Shown piece by piece: positions 51,089 through 59,300 of a DNA stretch of 64,000 nt. Both the position numbers and the translations under genes were made by a program. Location: positions 133,804-197,803 of the forward strand of contig CAZPWT010000042.1 in NCBI GenBank assembly GCA_964590435.1. The letters are read 5' to 3'. Under the pieces are notes generated by a model. The model had not been told where the DNA came from. It was given only the letters and a program-made list of their open reading frames with translations, and searched no databases. This stretch comes from WSZJ01 sp964590435. GTDB taxonomy: Bacteria > Planctomycetota > MHYJ01 > WSZJ01. Position 1 is the first letter of the stretch. Every line of letters starts with the position of its first letter.

Positions 51089-51775
51089 ATGCCCGCACAG
51101 GCCGTGCCGATGACCGAACCGCGAAGCGCTTCCGCGCCGGACTGCGCCGTTCCCTCGCTCTGGGAGGCCTTCCGGTCGCACGCGCCGCTCAAGGTCGCGC
51201 TGTTCCTCGGGCTGAACCTGTGGATCAGCGGGCCGTACCACGCGATCCAGCGGCTCGGGCACGTCCAGCCGACGGCGATGCCGGTGCTCGCGGCGGACCG
51301 GGCGGTGCCGTTCGGAAGCGGCTGGACGTGGGTCTACCTCTCCGTATTCCTGCTCGCGCCGCTGCCGGCGCTGCTGCAGGCGGACCGGGGGTTGCTGAAG
51401 CGGCAGGCGCTGGAACTCGGGGTGGTCGGGCTGATCTCGAACGCGATTTTCCTGCTCTGGCCGACGTCGGTACCGCGCCCCGCGGCGGCGGGGACGACGG
51501 AAGCGTGGCGGGCGCTGACGGCGGCGGACCTCCCGGTCAACGCGTGCCCGTCGCTGCACGCGTCGCTCGCGGTTTTCGCGGCGCTCTGGATCCTCCCCGC
51601 GCTGCGCGGCCGGACCGCGCTCGTCGCCGCGGCGTGGTGCTGGACGCTCGCGATCCTCTGGTCGACGCTCGCGACGAAGCAACACGTGATCGTGGACATC
51701 GCCGCCGGCGCCGCGCTCGCCGTCGCCGTGGTCCTCGCCGGGCGCTCGCTGTCGACCGCAACGGAGGCCGCGTGA
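51089..51775 (+). CDS. PAP2-family membrane phosphatase/phosphotransferase
   Basis: 228 residues, about five or six membrane helices. PAP2 motifs are reduced but present: CPSLHASL (PSxH) and STLATKQHVIVD (SRxxxxxHxxxD with Thr for Arg). The order and the extended N-terminal half resemble AUR1-type inositol-phosphotransferases more than simple phosphatases. The substrate is unknown; the neighbours suggest lipid headgroup exchange. The start at 51089 follows TACTCT by 9 nt; the ATG at 51110 is an alternative. The stop lies 2 nt before the desaturase ATG. Confidence 0.8.
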   Translation: MPAQAVPMTEPRSASAPDCAVPSLWEAFRSHAPLKVALFLGLNLWISGPYHAIQRLGHVQPTAMPVLAADRAVPFGSGWTWVYLSVFLLAPLPALLQADRGLLKRQALELGVVGLISNAIFLLWPTSVPRPAAAGTTEAWRALTAADLPVNACPSLHASLAVFAALWILPALRGRTALVAAAWCWTLAILWSTLATKQHVIVDIAAGAALAVAVVLAGRSLSTATEAA

Positions 51776-51777
51776 CC

Positions 51778-52866
51778 ATGGCCGCCGCCGACCCCGAAAC
51801 CTGCGAAGCCTTCCGCGAGACCGTCCGGACCCGCGCCGACATCTCCGCGGGCCTCGAGCCGCAGATCGCCGCGCTCCGCCGGTTCCATCTCGGGAAGCGC
51901 CTCGCCGAAATCGCGTTCTTCGTCGGCCTCTGGGCCGCGAGCGGCGCGCTGGTGCTCTGGACCCGCGCCCGCGTCGAGCCGGGGGCCCTTCACTGGAGCC
52001 TGCGGGCCGCCGGGACGATCGGCTGCGCCCTCGCCCTCAACGCCTTCATCCTGCTGCTCCACGAGGGAATGCACGTGACGCTGTTTGTCAGCCGCGCATG
52101 GAACCGCTTCGCCTCCGTCTCCCTCGGCGCGGCGCTTCTCATGTCGTTCACCGCCTACAAGGTCATGCACATCCGCCACCACAACTTCCTCGGCGACCCG
52201 CGCGACCCGGACGACTACGAGAACTACACGAAGCGCCGCTGGCTGCTGTGGTGCCTGCATTTCGTGCGGCTGACGCTCGGCACGTTCCTGTACGTGCTGC
52301 TGATCCCCGTGAGCGCGCTGAGGCACGGGACGCGGGGCGAGCGGTGGCACATCGCGCAGGAGTACACGGTCCTCGCGCTGGTCTACCCGGCGGTGGCGTG
52401 GTTCGTTCCCTTCGAGGCGCTTCTCCACGCCTGGATGATCCCGCTCGTCCTCGTCGGCTACATGACCAACCTGCGCGGCCTCACGCAGCACGGGCTCGCC
52501 GACGCGAAGGACCCGCTCCTCGCCAGCCGCTCGATCCGCGTCAACCGCGTGCTCGCGTTCTTCCTGCTCAACGAGAACTACCACCTCGAGCACCACCTGT
52601 TCCCTGAGATCCCGAGCTACAACCTCGGCGCGCTTCACCGGCTCATCACGCCGCGCCTGCCGCGGGCGGCGACGTCGAAGAGCTACCTCGGGTTCCTCGC
52701 GCGGTTCCTGCGGGCGGTCTGGCGGAACGACCTGACGCCGGTGGGGGTGGAGAGGAATCCGTTGGCTGACGAACTCGGTGTCGTGCTACGGTCACCGCGG
52801 CCTCACCGGGTCCGACCCGCCAAGGAAGCGGCCGGAGGGTTAGGAATTCACCGGCCCCCTGCATAG
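51778..52866 (+). CDS. Membrane fatty-acid desaturase/hydroxylase
   Basis: 362 residues. All three histidine boxes are present: HEGMH, HIRHH and HLEHH, with four or more membrane helices between them. This is the di-iron FA_desaturase family, which introduces double bonds or hydroxyls into acyl chains or ring compounds. The ATG at 51778 is used; a GTG at 51772 overlaps the PAP2 stop as GTGA and has GGAGG at 4 nt, so it is possible. It is the last gene of the Rieske-PAP2-desaturase run. Confidence 0.9.
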   Translation: MAAADPETCEAFRETVRTRADISAGLEPQIAALRRFHLGKRLAEIAFFVGLWAASGALVLWTRARVEPGALHWSLRAAGTIGCALALNAFILLLHEGMHVTLFVSRAWNRFASVSLGAALLMSFTAYKVMHIRHHNFLGDPRDPDDYENYTKRRWLLWCLHFVRLTLGTFLYVLLIPVSALRHGTRGERWHIAQEYTVLALVYPAVAWFVPFEALLHAWMIPLVLVGYMTNLRGLTQHGLADAKDPLLASRSIRVNRVLAFFLLNENYHLEHHLFPEIPSYNLGALHRLITPRLPRAATSKSYLGFLARFLRAVWRNDLTPVGVERNPLADELGVVLRSPRPHRVRPAKEAAGGLGIHRPPA

Positions 52867-52904
52867 AATGTCCGCACTTCCATTCAATTTGTCCGGAGGC
52901 GGAG

Positions 52905-53768
52905 ATGAACTCTTCGTGCCCTTACTGCCAGAAGCGATTCACTGTGACCGAGGCGTACTTCGGGAAGTCCGTGAAGTGTCCCGGGTGCGCGGCGACGATC
53001 AGATTCCCGGGTGCGGAGGGGGGAGAGGCCGCCGCGATTCAGCCCGGAACCGTGTCGGCCACAGCCGCCGCCCCGCCGACGCCCGCCGCGATCCCGATGG
53101 AGAACATTCCCTCCCCGGCCCAGTCCGGATCGGCCGCGTTTTCGCCGACCATCCCGCGCGCGGTTCCCATGAACCGCGCGCCGATCGCCATGCGCCGCGG
53201 CAAGATCGGCGCCGGCATCGGGCTCGGCGGAGTCGTCGCGATCGTGATCGTCGGCCGGATCCTGCTCAGCGGCGTCGGCGCGGCCGCCGGCTCGTCCCGG
53301 CAGGCGGCCGTGCGCTTCAATGACGACATCGTGAACTCCACGACCCACGCGCACCAGGCTTGCCTGAGCTTCACTGCCGCGGTCGACCGCTGGGCCGGGA
53401 GCGGACAGCCGCCGAACATGGCATCGCTGGGGTCGCTGCAGACGGCGGCGACGCAGTACGCGAATTCGTGCACCCAGCGGATCGCCGGCCTGAAGCCGCC
53501 GAGCTCTTCGCAGGGAAAGGCGTTCCACGCGAGGGCAAAGGACCTGGCGGCGGTCTACTCGGCGATCGCGCAGCAGTCCTTCTCGAGGATCCTGGAGGTC
53601 ATCCGGAACGAGCAGGAACTGACTCCCGAGGCCGCAGCGCGGATCCTGGAGATCGAGACGGACTGCGATCTCCGCCTCAAGCAAGCCCAGGACGCCTTGG
53701 GGGATGCCCAGAGGGCTTTCGCGGCCGAGCACTCGATCCAGCTCCTCCCCAACCCGGCCTCCCGTTGA
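52905..53768 (+). CDS. Zinc-ribbon/transmembrane protein of unknown function
   Basis: 287 residues. N-terminal zinc ribbon (CPYCQKRF...VKCPGCAA), MJ0042-like, on the cytosolic side; Ala/Pro-rich linker; one membrane helix (about residues 98-120); and a helical extracytoplasmic domain (NSTTHAHQACLSFTAAVDRW, FSRILEVIRNEQELTP). This layout is frequent in planctomycetes. GGAGG lies 7 nt before the ATG. It converges on eno with only 4 bp between stops. No function can be assigned. Confidence 0.8.
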   Translation: MNSSCPYCQKRFTVTEAYFGKSVKCPGCAATIRFPGAEGGEAAAIQPGTVSATAAAPPTPAAIPMENIPSPAQSGSAAFSPTIPRAVPMNRAPIAMRRGKIGAGIGLGGVVAIVIVGRILLSGVGAAAGSSRQAAVRFNDDIVNSTTHAHQACLSFTAAVDRWAGSGQPPNMASLGSLQTAATQYANSCTQRIAGLKPPSSSQGKAFHARAKDLAAVYSAIAQQSFSRILEVIRNEQELTPEAAARILEIETDCDLRLKQAQDALGDAQRAFAAEHSIQLLPNPASR

Positions 53769-53772
53769 CCTC

Positions 53773-55065
53773 CTACCCCCGCTTCCCCGCAAACGCCGAC
53801 ATCCCCGGGTAGATCGCGCCGCCGCCCAGCTCCTCTTCGATGCGCAGGAGCTGGTTGTACTTCGCGATGCGGTCGCTGCGGCTCGCGCTGCCGGTCTTGA
53901 TCATCCCGCAGTTCGTCGCGACGGCGATGTCGGCGATCGTGGAGTCCTCCGTCTCGCCGGAGCGGTGAGAGAGGATCGCCGTGTACCCGGCCTTGCGCGC
54001 CATCTCGACCGCCTCGAGCGTCTCGGTCAGCGAGCCGATCTGGTTCACCTTCACGAGGATCGAGTTCGCGATGCCTTCCTTGATCCCCTTCGCCAGGATC
54101 TCGGTGTTGGTGCAGAAAAGGTCGTCGCCGACGAGCTGCATCGACGCGCCGAGCGAATCCGTGAGCTTCTTCCACGACGCCCAGTCGTTCTCCGCGACGC
54201 CGTCCTCGATCGACACGATCGGGTACTTCTTCGCCCACTCGGCGTACATCGCCACGATCTGGTCGCCGCTGCGCGAGGACTTGTCCGACTTCTTGTAGAC
54301 GTACTTGCCGCCCTCGTAGAACTCGCTCGCCGCGACGTCCATCGCGAACCAGACGTCCTTGCCCGGCGAATACCCGGCGCGCTCGACGGCGTCGCGGATG
54401 AACTGCAGCGCGTCCTCGTTCGACGGCAGGTCCGGCGCGAACCCGCCCTCGTCGCCGACGCCGGTCGCGAACTTCTTCTCCTTCAGCACCTTCTTGAGCG
54501 TGTGGAAAATCTCGGCGCCGCAGCGAAGGGCCTCGGAGAACGACTTCGCGCCGACCGGGCAGATCATGAACTCCTGGAAGTCGAGCTTGTTGTCCGCGTG
54601 CGCGCCGCCGTTGATGATGTTCATCATCGGGACCGGGAGCGTCCGCGCGCCGGGGCCGCCGAGGTAGCGGTAGAGCGGCAGCCGGCAGTGCGCGGCGGCG
54701 GCCTTCGCGACCGCGAGCGACACGGCGAGGATCGCGTTCGCGCCGAGCTTCGACTTGTTCGGCGTGTTGTCGAGCCCGATCATCTGCCGGTCGATCGCCA
54801 CCTGCTCCGTCGCGTCGCGCCCCTTGAGCGACGGCGCGAGCACGCCGTTCACGTTCGCCACCGCCCCGCGGACACCCTTGCCGAGGTACCGCTTGCCGTC
54901 GCCATCGCGCAACTCGACCGCTTCGCGTTCGCCGGTGGAAGCGCCGGAAGGGACGGCCGCGCGTCCGAACGAGCCGTCGTCGAGGGTGACGTCGCACTCG
55001 ACGGTGGGGTTGCCGCGGGAGTCGAGGATTTCACGGGCGCGGATGGAGGCGATGCGGGAGGACAT
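53773..55065 (-). CDS. eno: Enolase
   Basis: 430 residues from the ATG at 55065, the normal length; longer upstream starts add unrelated sequence. Converts 2-phosphoglycerate to phosphoenolpyruvate. N-terminal REILDSRGNPTVECDV; magnesium and catalytic residues in VGDEGGFAP, SIEDGVAENDW, LVGDDLFCTN, ILVKVNQIGSLTETL and SHRSGETED. GGAG lies 11 nt before the start. It is cytosolic. pyk lies 1.9 kb away on the same strand, so lower glycolysis is clustered loosely. Confidence 0.97.
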   Translation of the reverse strand: MSSRIASIRAREILDSRGNPTVECDVTLDDGSFGRAAVPSGASTGEREAVELRDGDGKRYLGKGVRGAVANVNGVLAPSLKGRDATEQVAIDRQMIGLDNTPNKSKLGANAILAVSLAVAKAAAAHCRLPLYRYLGGPGARTLPVPMMNIINGGAHADNKLDFQEFMICPVGAKSFSEALRCGAEIFHTLKKVLKEKKFATGVGDEGGFAPDLPSNEDALQFIRDAVERAGYSPGKDVWFAMDVAASEFYEGGKYVYKKSDKSSRSGDQIVAMYAEWAKKYPIVSIEDGVAENDWASWKKLTDSLGASMQLVGDDLFCTNTEILAKGIKEGIANSILVKVNQIGSLTETLEAVEMARKAGYTAILSHRSGETEDSTIADIAVATNCGMIKTGSASRSDRIAKYNQLLRIEEELGGGAIYPGMSAFAGKRG

Positions 55066-55156
55066 GGGGTGAGCTCCGGAAGGGGTGATCGGTGAAAAGG
55101 AGGATAAAGCGGGGCGGGGGGAATCGGCAAGTTCGGCGTGATTCATATGCGCTATC

Positions 55157-55190
55157 TTGACAACCGCTGTTGATGTGGTAAGGTTATATT
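55157..55190 (+). promoter_or_regulatory. Promoter-like region of four-helix cassette 3
   Basis: TTGACA at 55157 and TATATT at 55185 in a locally AT-rich stretch. The spacing (22) is long for sigma-70, so the exact -10 is uncertain; TAAGGT at 55178 gives a spacing of 15. Confidence 0.35.
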
Positions 55191-55195
55191 AGACG

Positions 55196-55695
55196 CGCCG
55201 CGGAGCGGCGCCCCTTGACCTTCACCTTCCCCTTTTCCTTAACCCTCCCCAAAGGATCCCCGCTATGCGCCGATTCGACTTCGAGAAACTCTTCGTCTTC
55301 CAACGCAGCCTCGAACTCGCCGCCAAGATCGATCTGATCGCCGAGGCCCTTCCGCCGAGACGCGCCTACCTGGCCGACCAGATCCGTCGTGCCGCCTCCT
55401 CGGTCACCCTGAATATCGGCGAGGGAGCCGGCGAATTCGTGCGGCGGGAGAAGGCGCGGTTCTACCGCTACGCCCGTCGCTCCGCGACGGAGACAGGCGC
55501 GGCGATCGTGCTCATCGAGAAGCTCAAGCTGGCCGAACCGCGCCTGACCGAGAACGCGCGGGAGTACCTCTGGCAGGTGATCTCGATGCTGACCACGCTG
55601 GTGAATGCGCAGGCGGCGGGCGGGCGGAGCTGGGGAAAGGGAAAGGTGAAGGTTAAGGCTAAGGGGACGGCGGCTTCGCCGCCGTCGGGGAGTCG
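55196..55695 (+). mobile_element. Four-helix-bundle cassette 3 with inverted arms (CCTTCAC-type unit)
   Basis: Left arm 55213-55250 (TTGACCTTCACCTTCCCCTT) and right arm 55631-55667 (GGAAAGGTGAAGGTTAAGGC) are inverse to one another. Each is capped on the outside by a short hairpin: GCCGC-GGA-GCGGC on the left and GGCGGC-TTC-GCCGCC on the right. The enclosed gene is at 55265-55711. Hairpin cap plus heptads plus gene parallels the hairpin-capped element at 36921-37145. Confidence 0.6.
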
Positions 55696-55711
55696 CCCAG
55701 CCTCCGCATGA
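55265..55711 (+). CDS. Four-helix-bundle protein (S23/Avd-like) 3, diverged
   Basis: 148 residues. Signature: FEKLFVFQRSLELAAKIDLI, LADQIRRAASSVTLNIGEGA, FYRYARRSATETGAAIVLIE. It is clearly the same family but more diverged than copies 1 and 2. The right repeat arm is translated in frame as a Lys/Val-rich tail (GKGKVKVKAKG) that would add positive charge to a nucleic-acid-binding fold. AAAGGA precedes the ATG. The 3' end overlaps the M20 peptidase gene on the other strand by 53 bp. Confidence 0.85.
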   Translation: MRRFDFEKLFVFQRSLELAAKIDLIAEALPPRRAYLADQIRRAASSVTLNIGEGAGEFVRREKARFYRYARRSATETGAAIVLIEKLKLAEPRLTENAREYLWQVISMLTTLVNAQAAGGRSWGKGKVKVKAKGTAASPPSGSRPASA

Positions 55712-56978
55712 ACGCACTGACATGCCTCTCCGCCGGCTCCAAATCCGCGATCACCACGTTCTCGTTCGGCGCATGGATGTTCGCGCCGGGGTGCCCCGCC
55801 CCGAACGACACGCACGGCATCAGCGCGCGATAAACGTACATCGGCCCGCTCGCCGGCATCAGCGGCAGGATCCACGGCTCCTTTCCGTACGCCTCCCTCG
55901 CCGAGTCCACCGCCGCCTTCACCACCGCAGAATCCACCGGCGTCCGCGCCGGCGGATACCCGTGAACGTCCACCAGCTCCACGCCGAATCGCGCGAGATA
56001 CTTCCTCAGCGCCGCTTCCACCTCCGCAGGCTCCTGGTCCGGCACCATCCGCACGTCGAACTTCACCCGCGCTTCCTTCGGCAACACCGTCTTCGAGCCC
56101 TTCCCCTGGTACCCGCCCGACATCCCGTTGATGTTGATCGTCGGCTTGAAGACCAGCGCTTCCTTCAGGTCCTCCCCGCCCAGCCCGCCGACGAACCCTT
56201 CGATCCCGTAGAGCTTCTTGCGGGCCTCCTCGTCGTAGGGCATCGAGCGAAGCGCCTCGCGGTCTGCCGCGTCCGCCTTGCGCACCTTGTCGTAAAACCC
56301 CGGCAGCGTCACGACGCCGTCGGGCGCGCGCAGGCCCGCCAGCGCGTGCACGAGATTCCACGCCGGGCTCGGGACCGCGACGCCGACCGACGAGTGCAGG
56401 TCGCGCGCCGGACCCTTGGCGATCGCCTCGGCATGCAGGATCCCTTTCACGCCGCAGATGATGTCGGGGCGTCCCTGCTCGTCCTTGCCGCCGGTTTCCC
56501 AAAGGCACGCGTCCGCCGCGAGGAGTTCGCGGTTCTTCGCGACGAACCCCGCGAGCGACGGCGAGCCGACTTCTTCCTCGCCTTCGACCGTGAACTTGAG
56601 ATTCACCGGCAGGCGGTCGCCCATCGCCTTGACCGCGCCGAGGCGCACGGCGAGGTTCGCCTTGTTGTCCGCGACGCCGCGCGCGTACAGCCGCCCGCCA
56701 CGCTCGGTCGGGACCCACGGAGGCGAAGTCCATTCGTCGAAGGGCTCGGGGGGCTGGACGTCGTAGTGGTTGTAGACGAGGAGCGTTTTCGAGGCGCCCG
56801 GGACTTTCCGCTCCGCGTAGACGACCGGGTTCCCATCCGTCTCGATGATCCGCGCCTCGAGCCCCAGCTCCCAGAACGTCTCGAGCAGCAGCGCGACGGC
56901 TTCGCGCATCCCCGTTCCCTGCGCGCTGACGCTGGGGATGCGGAGGTAGCGCTCGAGGAATTCGCGGGACCAGCTCAT
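55659..56978 (-). CDS. M20-family metallopeptidase (dipeptidase/deacylase type)
   Basis: 439 residues. Two-zinc amidohydrolase-like peptidase with NHYDVQPPEPFDEW (first His/Asp), RGVADNKANL (bridging Asp), EGEEEVGSP (catalytic Glu and ligand), and the last His in FGAGHPGANIHAPNE. A dimerisation domain sits in the middle (GPARDLHSSVGVAV). It is similar to succinyl-diaminopimelate desuccinylase-like dipeptidases; the substrate is unassigned. Its ATG overlaps the pyk stop (ATGA), so the two are co-translated. The C-terminus (DSPTAAKPPSP) runs towards the arm of cassette 3. Confidence 0.92.
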   Translation of the reverse strand: MSWSREFLERYLRIPSVSAQGTGMREAVALLLETFWELGLEARIIETDGNPVVYAERKVPGASKTLLVYNHYDVQPPEPFDEWTSPPWVPTERGGRLYARGVADNKANLAVRLGAVKAMGDRLPVNLKFTVEGEEEVGSPSLAGFVAKNRELLAADACLWETGGKDEQGRPDIICGVKGILHAEAIAKGPARDLHSSVGVAVPSPAWNLVHALAGLRAPDGVVTLPGFYDKVRKADAADREALRSMPYDEEARKKLYGIEGFVGGLGGEDLKEALVFKPTININGMSGGYQGKGSKTVLPKEARVKFDVRMVPDQEPAEVEAALRKYLARFGVELVDVHGYPPARTPVDSAVVKAAVDSAREAYGKEPWILPLMPASGPMYVYRALMPCVSFGAGHPGANIHAPNENVVIADLEPAERHVSAFMRRLGDSPTAAKPPSP

Positions 56979-58435
56979 TGCGGGCGGCCCTTGCGCTTCA
57001 CCATCGTTTCGCGCTCGACGTCGCCGACGCGGGCGATCTTGACGGAGTTGGTCGCGCCCGGCGCGGTGTTCGAGCCGAGGAGGAAGATCACCGTGTCGCC
57101 GGGTTTCGCGAGCCGTTCCTCGAGGAGGCGGCGCTCGCCGAGGCGCAGCAGGTCCTCGGTCGAGGCCATCTCGCCGACGTGGCGCGGACGGACGCCCCAG
57201 TACAGCCCGAGCCGGTTGTAGGTCTCTTCGCCGCTCGTGAACGCCACGATCGGCGCCTTCGGCCGCTCGTCCGACAGCAGCCGCGCGCTGCGGCCGCTGC
57301 GCGTGAACACCACGATCGCCGCCGGGTCGACCTCACGCGCCGCATGGCCGGCGAGGCGCACGACGGAGGGCGTGAAGTCCCCCTTCTCCGCCGGCGACGC
57401 CGGGTGCACCGCCTTCGTGAAGTCGAACAGGTTGTCCTCGGTCGCCTCCGCGATCGCCCCCATCCGCTTCACCGTCTCGACCGGGTACTTCCCCACCGCC
57501 GTCTCGCCGCTCAGCATCACGGCGTCCGTGCCGTCGAGGATCGCGTTGGCGACGTCGGTCACCTCGGCGCGCGTCGGAAGCGGGTTCTCCGTCATGCTCT
57601 CCAGCATCTGCGTCGCCGTGATCACCAGCTTCCCGGCGCGGTTCGCGCGCTCGATGATCCGCTTCTGGAACGCCGGGATCATCTCGAGGCTGACCTCGAC
57701 GCCGAGGTCGCCTCGCGCCACCATCACGCCGTCGGCGACCGCGATGATCTCGTCCAGCGCCTCCACCGCCTGCGGCTTTTCGATCTTCGCCACGATCGGC
57801 GCCCACTTTCCTTCCTTCTTCATCAGCGCCCGCAGCTCTTCGATGTCCTTCGCCCGCCGCACGAACGACAGCGCGATGAAGTCCACGCCCATCCGCAGGC
57901 CGAACACCGCGTCCTCGCGGTCCTTCTCGGTCAGCGCGCCCGCCGAAAGCGCCGCCCCCGGGACGTTGATCCCCTTGTGCGACTTGAGAACGCCGCCGTC
58001 GACGACGTCGCAGATCACGTCCTTCGACCGGACCTCCCGCACCCGCAGCTCGAGGTTCCCGTCGTCCAGCAGGATCCGGTCCCCCTTGCGCACGTCCTTC
58101 GGCAGGTCCTCGTACTCCGTCGAGACGATCCCGTTCGCCCCGTCGCACCGCCGCGTCGTGATCGTCAGCCGCGACCCCGTCGGCACGTCCATCCCCGGGT
58201 CCGCGATGTTCCCCACCCGGATCTTCGGCCCCTGCAGGTCCTGCAGGATCGCCACCGCTCGCCCCGCCTTCGCCGCCGCTTCCCTCACCGCCCGGAACGC
58301 CGCCGCATGCGAATCGTGCGTCCCGTGCGAAAAATTCAACCGCGCCGCGTCCAGCCCCGCGGCCACCAGCGCTTCGAGAACGGCAGGCTTCGCCGAAGCG
58401 GGCCCCAGGGTCGCGAGGATTTTTGTTCGGCGCAT
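56975..58435 (-). CDS. pyk: Pyruvate kinase
   Basis: 486 residues from the ATG at 58435; the GTG two codons upstream would abut the TACAAC hexamer. Converts phosphoenolpyruvate and ADP to pyruvate and ATP. RRTKILATLGPAS start, KIRVG, the MVARGDLGVEV loop, KLVITATQMLESM and the metal-binding IEKPQAVEALDEI are present, followed by the C-terminal allosteric domain (VVFTRSGRSARLLSDERPKA). Translationally coupled to the M20 peptidase. Confidence 0.96.
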   Translation of the reverse strand: MRRTKILATLGPASAKPAVLEALVAAGLDAARLNFSHGTHDSHAAAFRAVREAAAKAGRAVAILQDLQGPKIRVGNIADPGMDVPTGSRLTITTRRCDGANGIVSTEYEDLPKDVRKGDRILLDDGNLELRVREVRSKDVICDVVDGGVLKSHKGINVPGAALSAGALTEKDREDAVFGLRMGVDFIALSFVRRAKDIEELRALMKKEGKWAPIVAKIEKPQAVEALDEIIAVADGVMVARGDLGVEVSLEMIPAFQKRIIERANRAGKLVITATQMLESMTENPLPTRAEVTDVANAILDGTDAVMLSGETAVGKYPVETVKRMGAIAEATEDNLFDFTKAVHPASPAEKGDFTPSVVRLAGHAAREVDPAAIVVFTRSGRSARLLSDERPKAPIVAFTSGEETYNRLGLYWGVRPRHVGEMASTEDLLRLGERRLLEERLAKPGDTVIFLLGSNTAPGATNSVKIARVGDVERETMVKRKGRPQ

Positions 58436-58441
58436 CCGCAC

Positions 58442-58447
58442 GTTGTA
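58442..58447 (-). promoter_or_regulatory. -10-like TACAAC (minus strand), 6 nt before ATG
   Basis: Minus-strand TACAAC, 6-nt spacer, then the ATG at 58435 of pyk. Leaderless pattern on a housekeeping gene. Confidence 0.5.
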
Positions 58448-58471
58448 GCGCGGATGGCGGAGAACGAGAAG

Positions 58472-58930
58472 CTACTTGAGTTCCGTTTCCTCGAACGCGA
58501 CGAGCTTCCAACCGCCGTCCACCTGCCGCAACGTCACGGTGTGCCGGTACTTCGTCTGCGGGATGTTGCGCGCGGAGACCATCCCCGCGGGGGTCTGGCG
58601 GATGATCATCACGGCGTCGAGCTGCACGTCGTCGCCCGCGGACGACTGCGACGTCTTCTCATAGTCCGTCGAGACGACCGTGCTCGTCGCCGCGTCCGTC
58701 GCGCCGACCCGGGCCAGGTCGAGGTGGCGCTTCTCACGCGCGTCGATGAGCGACTTCATGGAAGGGCCATCCGCGAGGGAGCGGCACTCGGCGATGCGAT
58801 CGTGGTGGTAGGCGGCGGCGAAGCGCTGGTAGGCGGCGAAGGCGTCGTTGAAGCGAAGGTTGGAGGAGCGCTTGTGGTAGACGAAGATCGAAGCGGGGAT
58901 GAGGACGAGGGCGGCGATGGCGTATTTCAT
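58472..58930 (-). CDS. Membrane-anchored hypothetical protein, DUF4878/NTF2-like
   Basis: 152 residues from the ATG at 58930 (GGAG 9 nt upstream). One N-terminal membrane helix (KYAIAALVLIPASIFVYH), then a small alpha+beta domain: a helical hairpin (FNDAFAAYQRFAAAYHHDRI) and a curved sheet ending in TVTLRQVDGGWKLVAFEETE, the typical end of DUF4878/NTF2-like periplasmic proteins. The function is unknown. It is 36 nt upstream of pyk on the same strand but pyk has its own promoter. Confidence 0.75.
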   Translation of the reverse strand: MKYAIAALVLIPASIFVYHKRSSNLRFNDAFAAYQRFAAAYHHDRIAECRSLADGPSMKSLIDAREKRHLDLARVGATDAATSTVVSTDYEKTSQSSAGDDVQLDAVMIIRQTPAGMVSARNIPQTKYRHTVTLRQVDGGWKLVAFEETELK

Positions 58931-59092
58931 GGGTGGGCTCCGGTGCGGGAAGTGAGATAATGGTATTACAGTATTACGAGAAGTCAAGGGGTGGAGATGG
59001 ATTTTTGTATGACAACTGTGTGGCGATGCAAGATGATTGGGCAACGGTAGTTATGGAATGCGTCACGATATCTTGGTCCGCGCCGGCGTGGG

Positions 59093-59204
59093 GGACGCAG
59101 ATGAAAGCTGATTTCGCACAAATTGCCGCAGATACAGCGAGCGTCGACGGCAGACATGGCCGTATCAGCGGCCGTTTCTGCGAATTCCGCCTTCATCAGC
59201 GTCC
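59093..59204. repeat. Long imperfect hairpin, 46-nt arms
   Basis: Arms 59093-59138 and 59159-59204 pair without gaps at 37 of 46 positions; the loop is 20 nt. An arm segment (CGTATCAGCGGCCGTTTCTG) matches 17 of 20 bases of the inner hairpin of the element at 34088-34337. It is in the 370-bp gap between the DUF4878-like gene and mlaE. There is no T-tract, so it is not a terminator. Short frames across it look artificial. Confidence 0.75.
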
Positions 59205-59300
59205 GCCGTTCCTTCCATTCGCCAAAACCGCTTCCCCCCCACGCCCGTACCTCACCTAAACCTTGGGCGCCCGCCGTCCCGGAAGCAGAATCCCCCACCG

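Noticed and set aside
59093..59204. Hairpin as an intrinsic terminator for the gene at 58472
   Set aside because: That gene is on the minus strand and ends at 58472, far away. Neither side of the hairpin has a T-tract.
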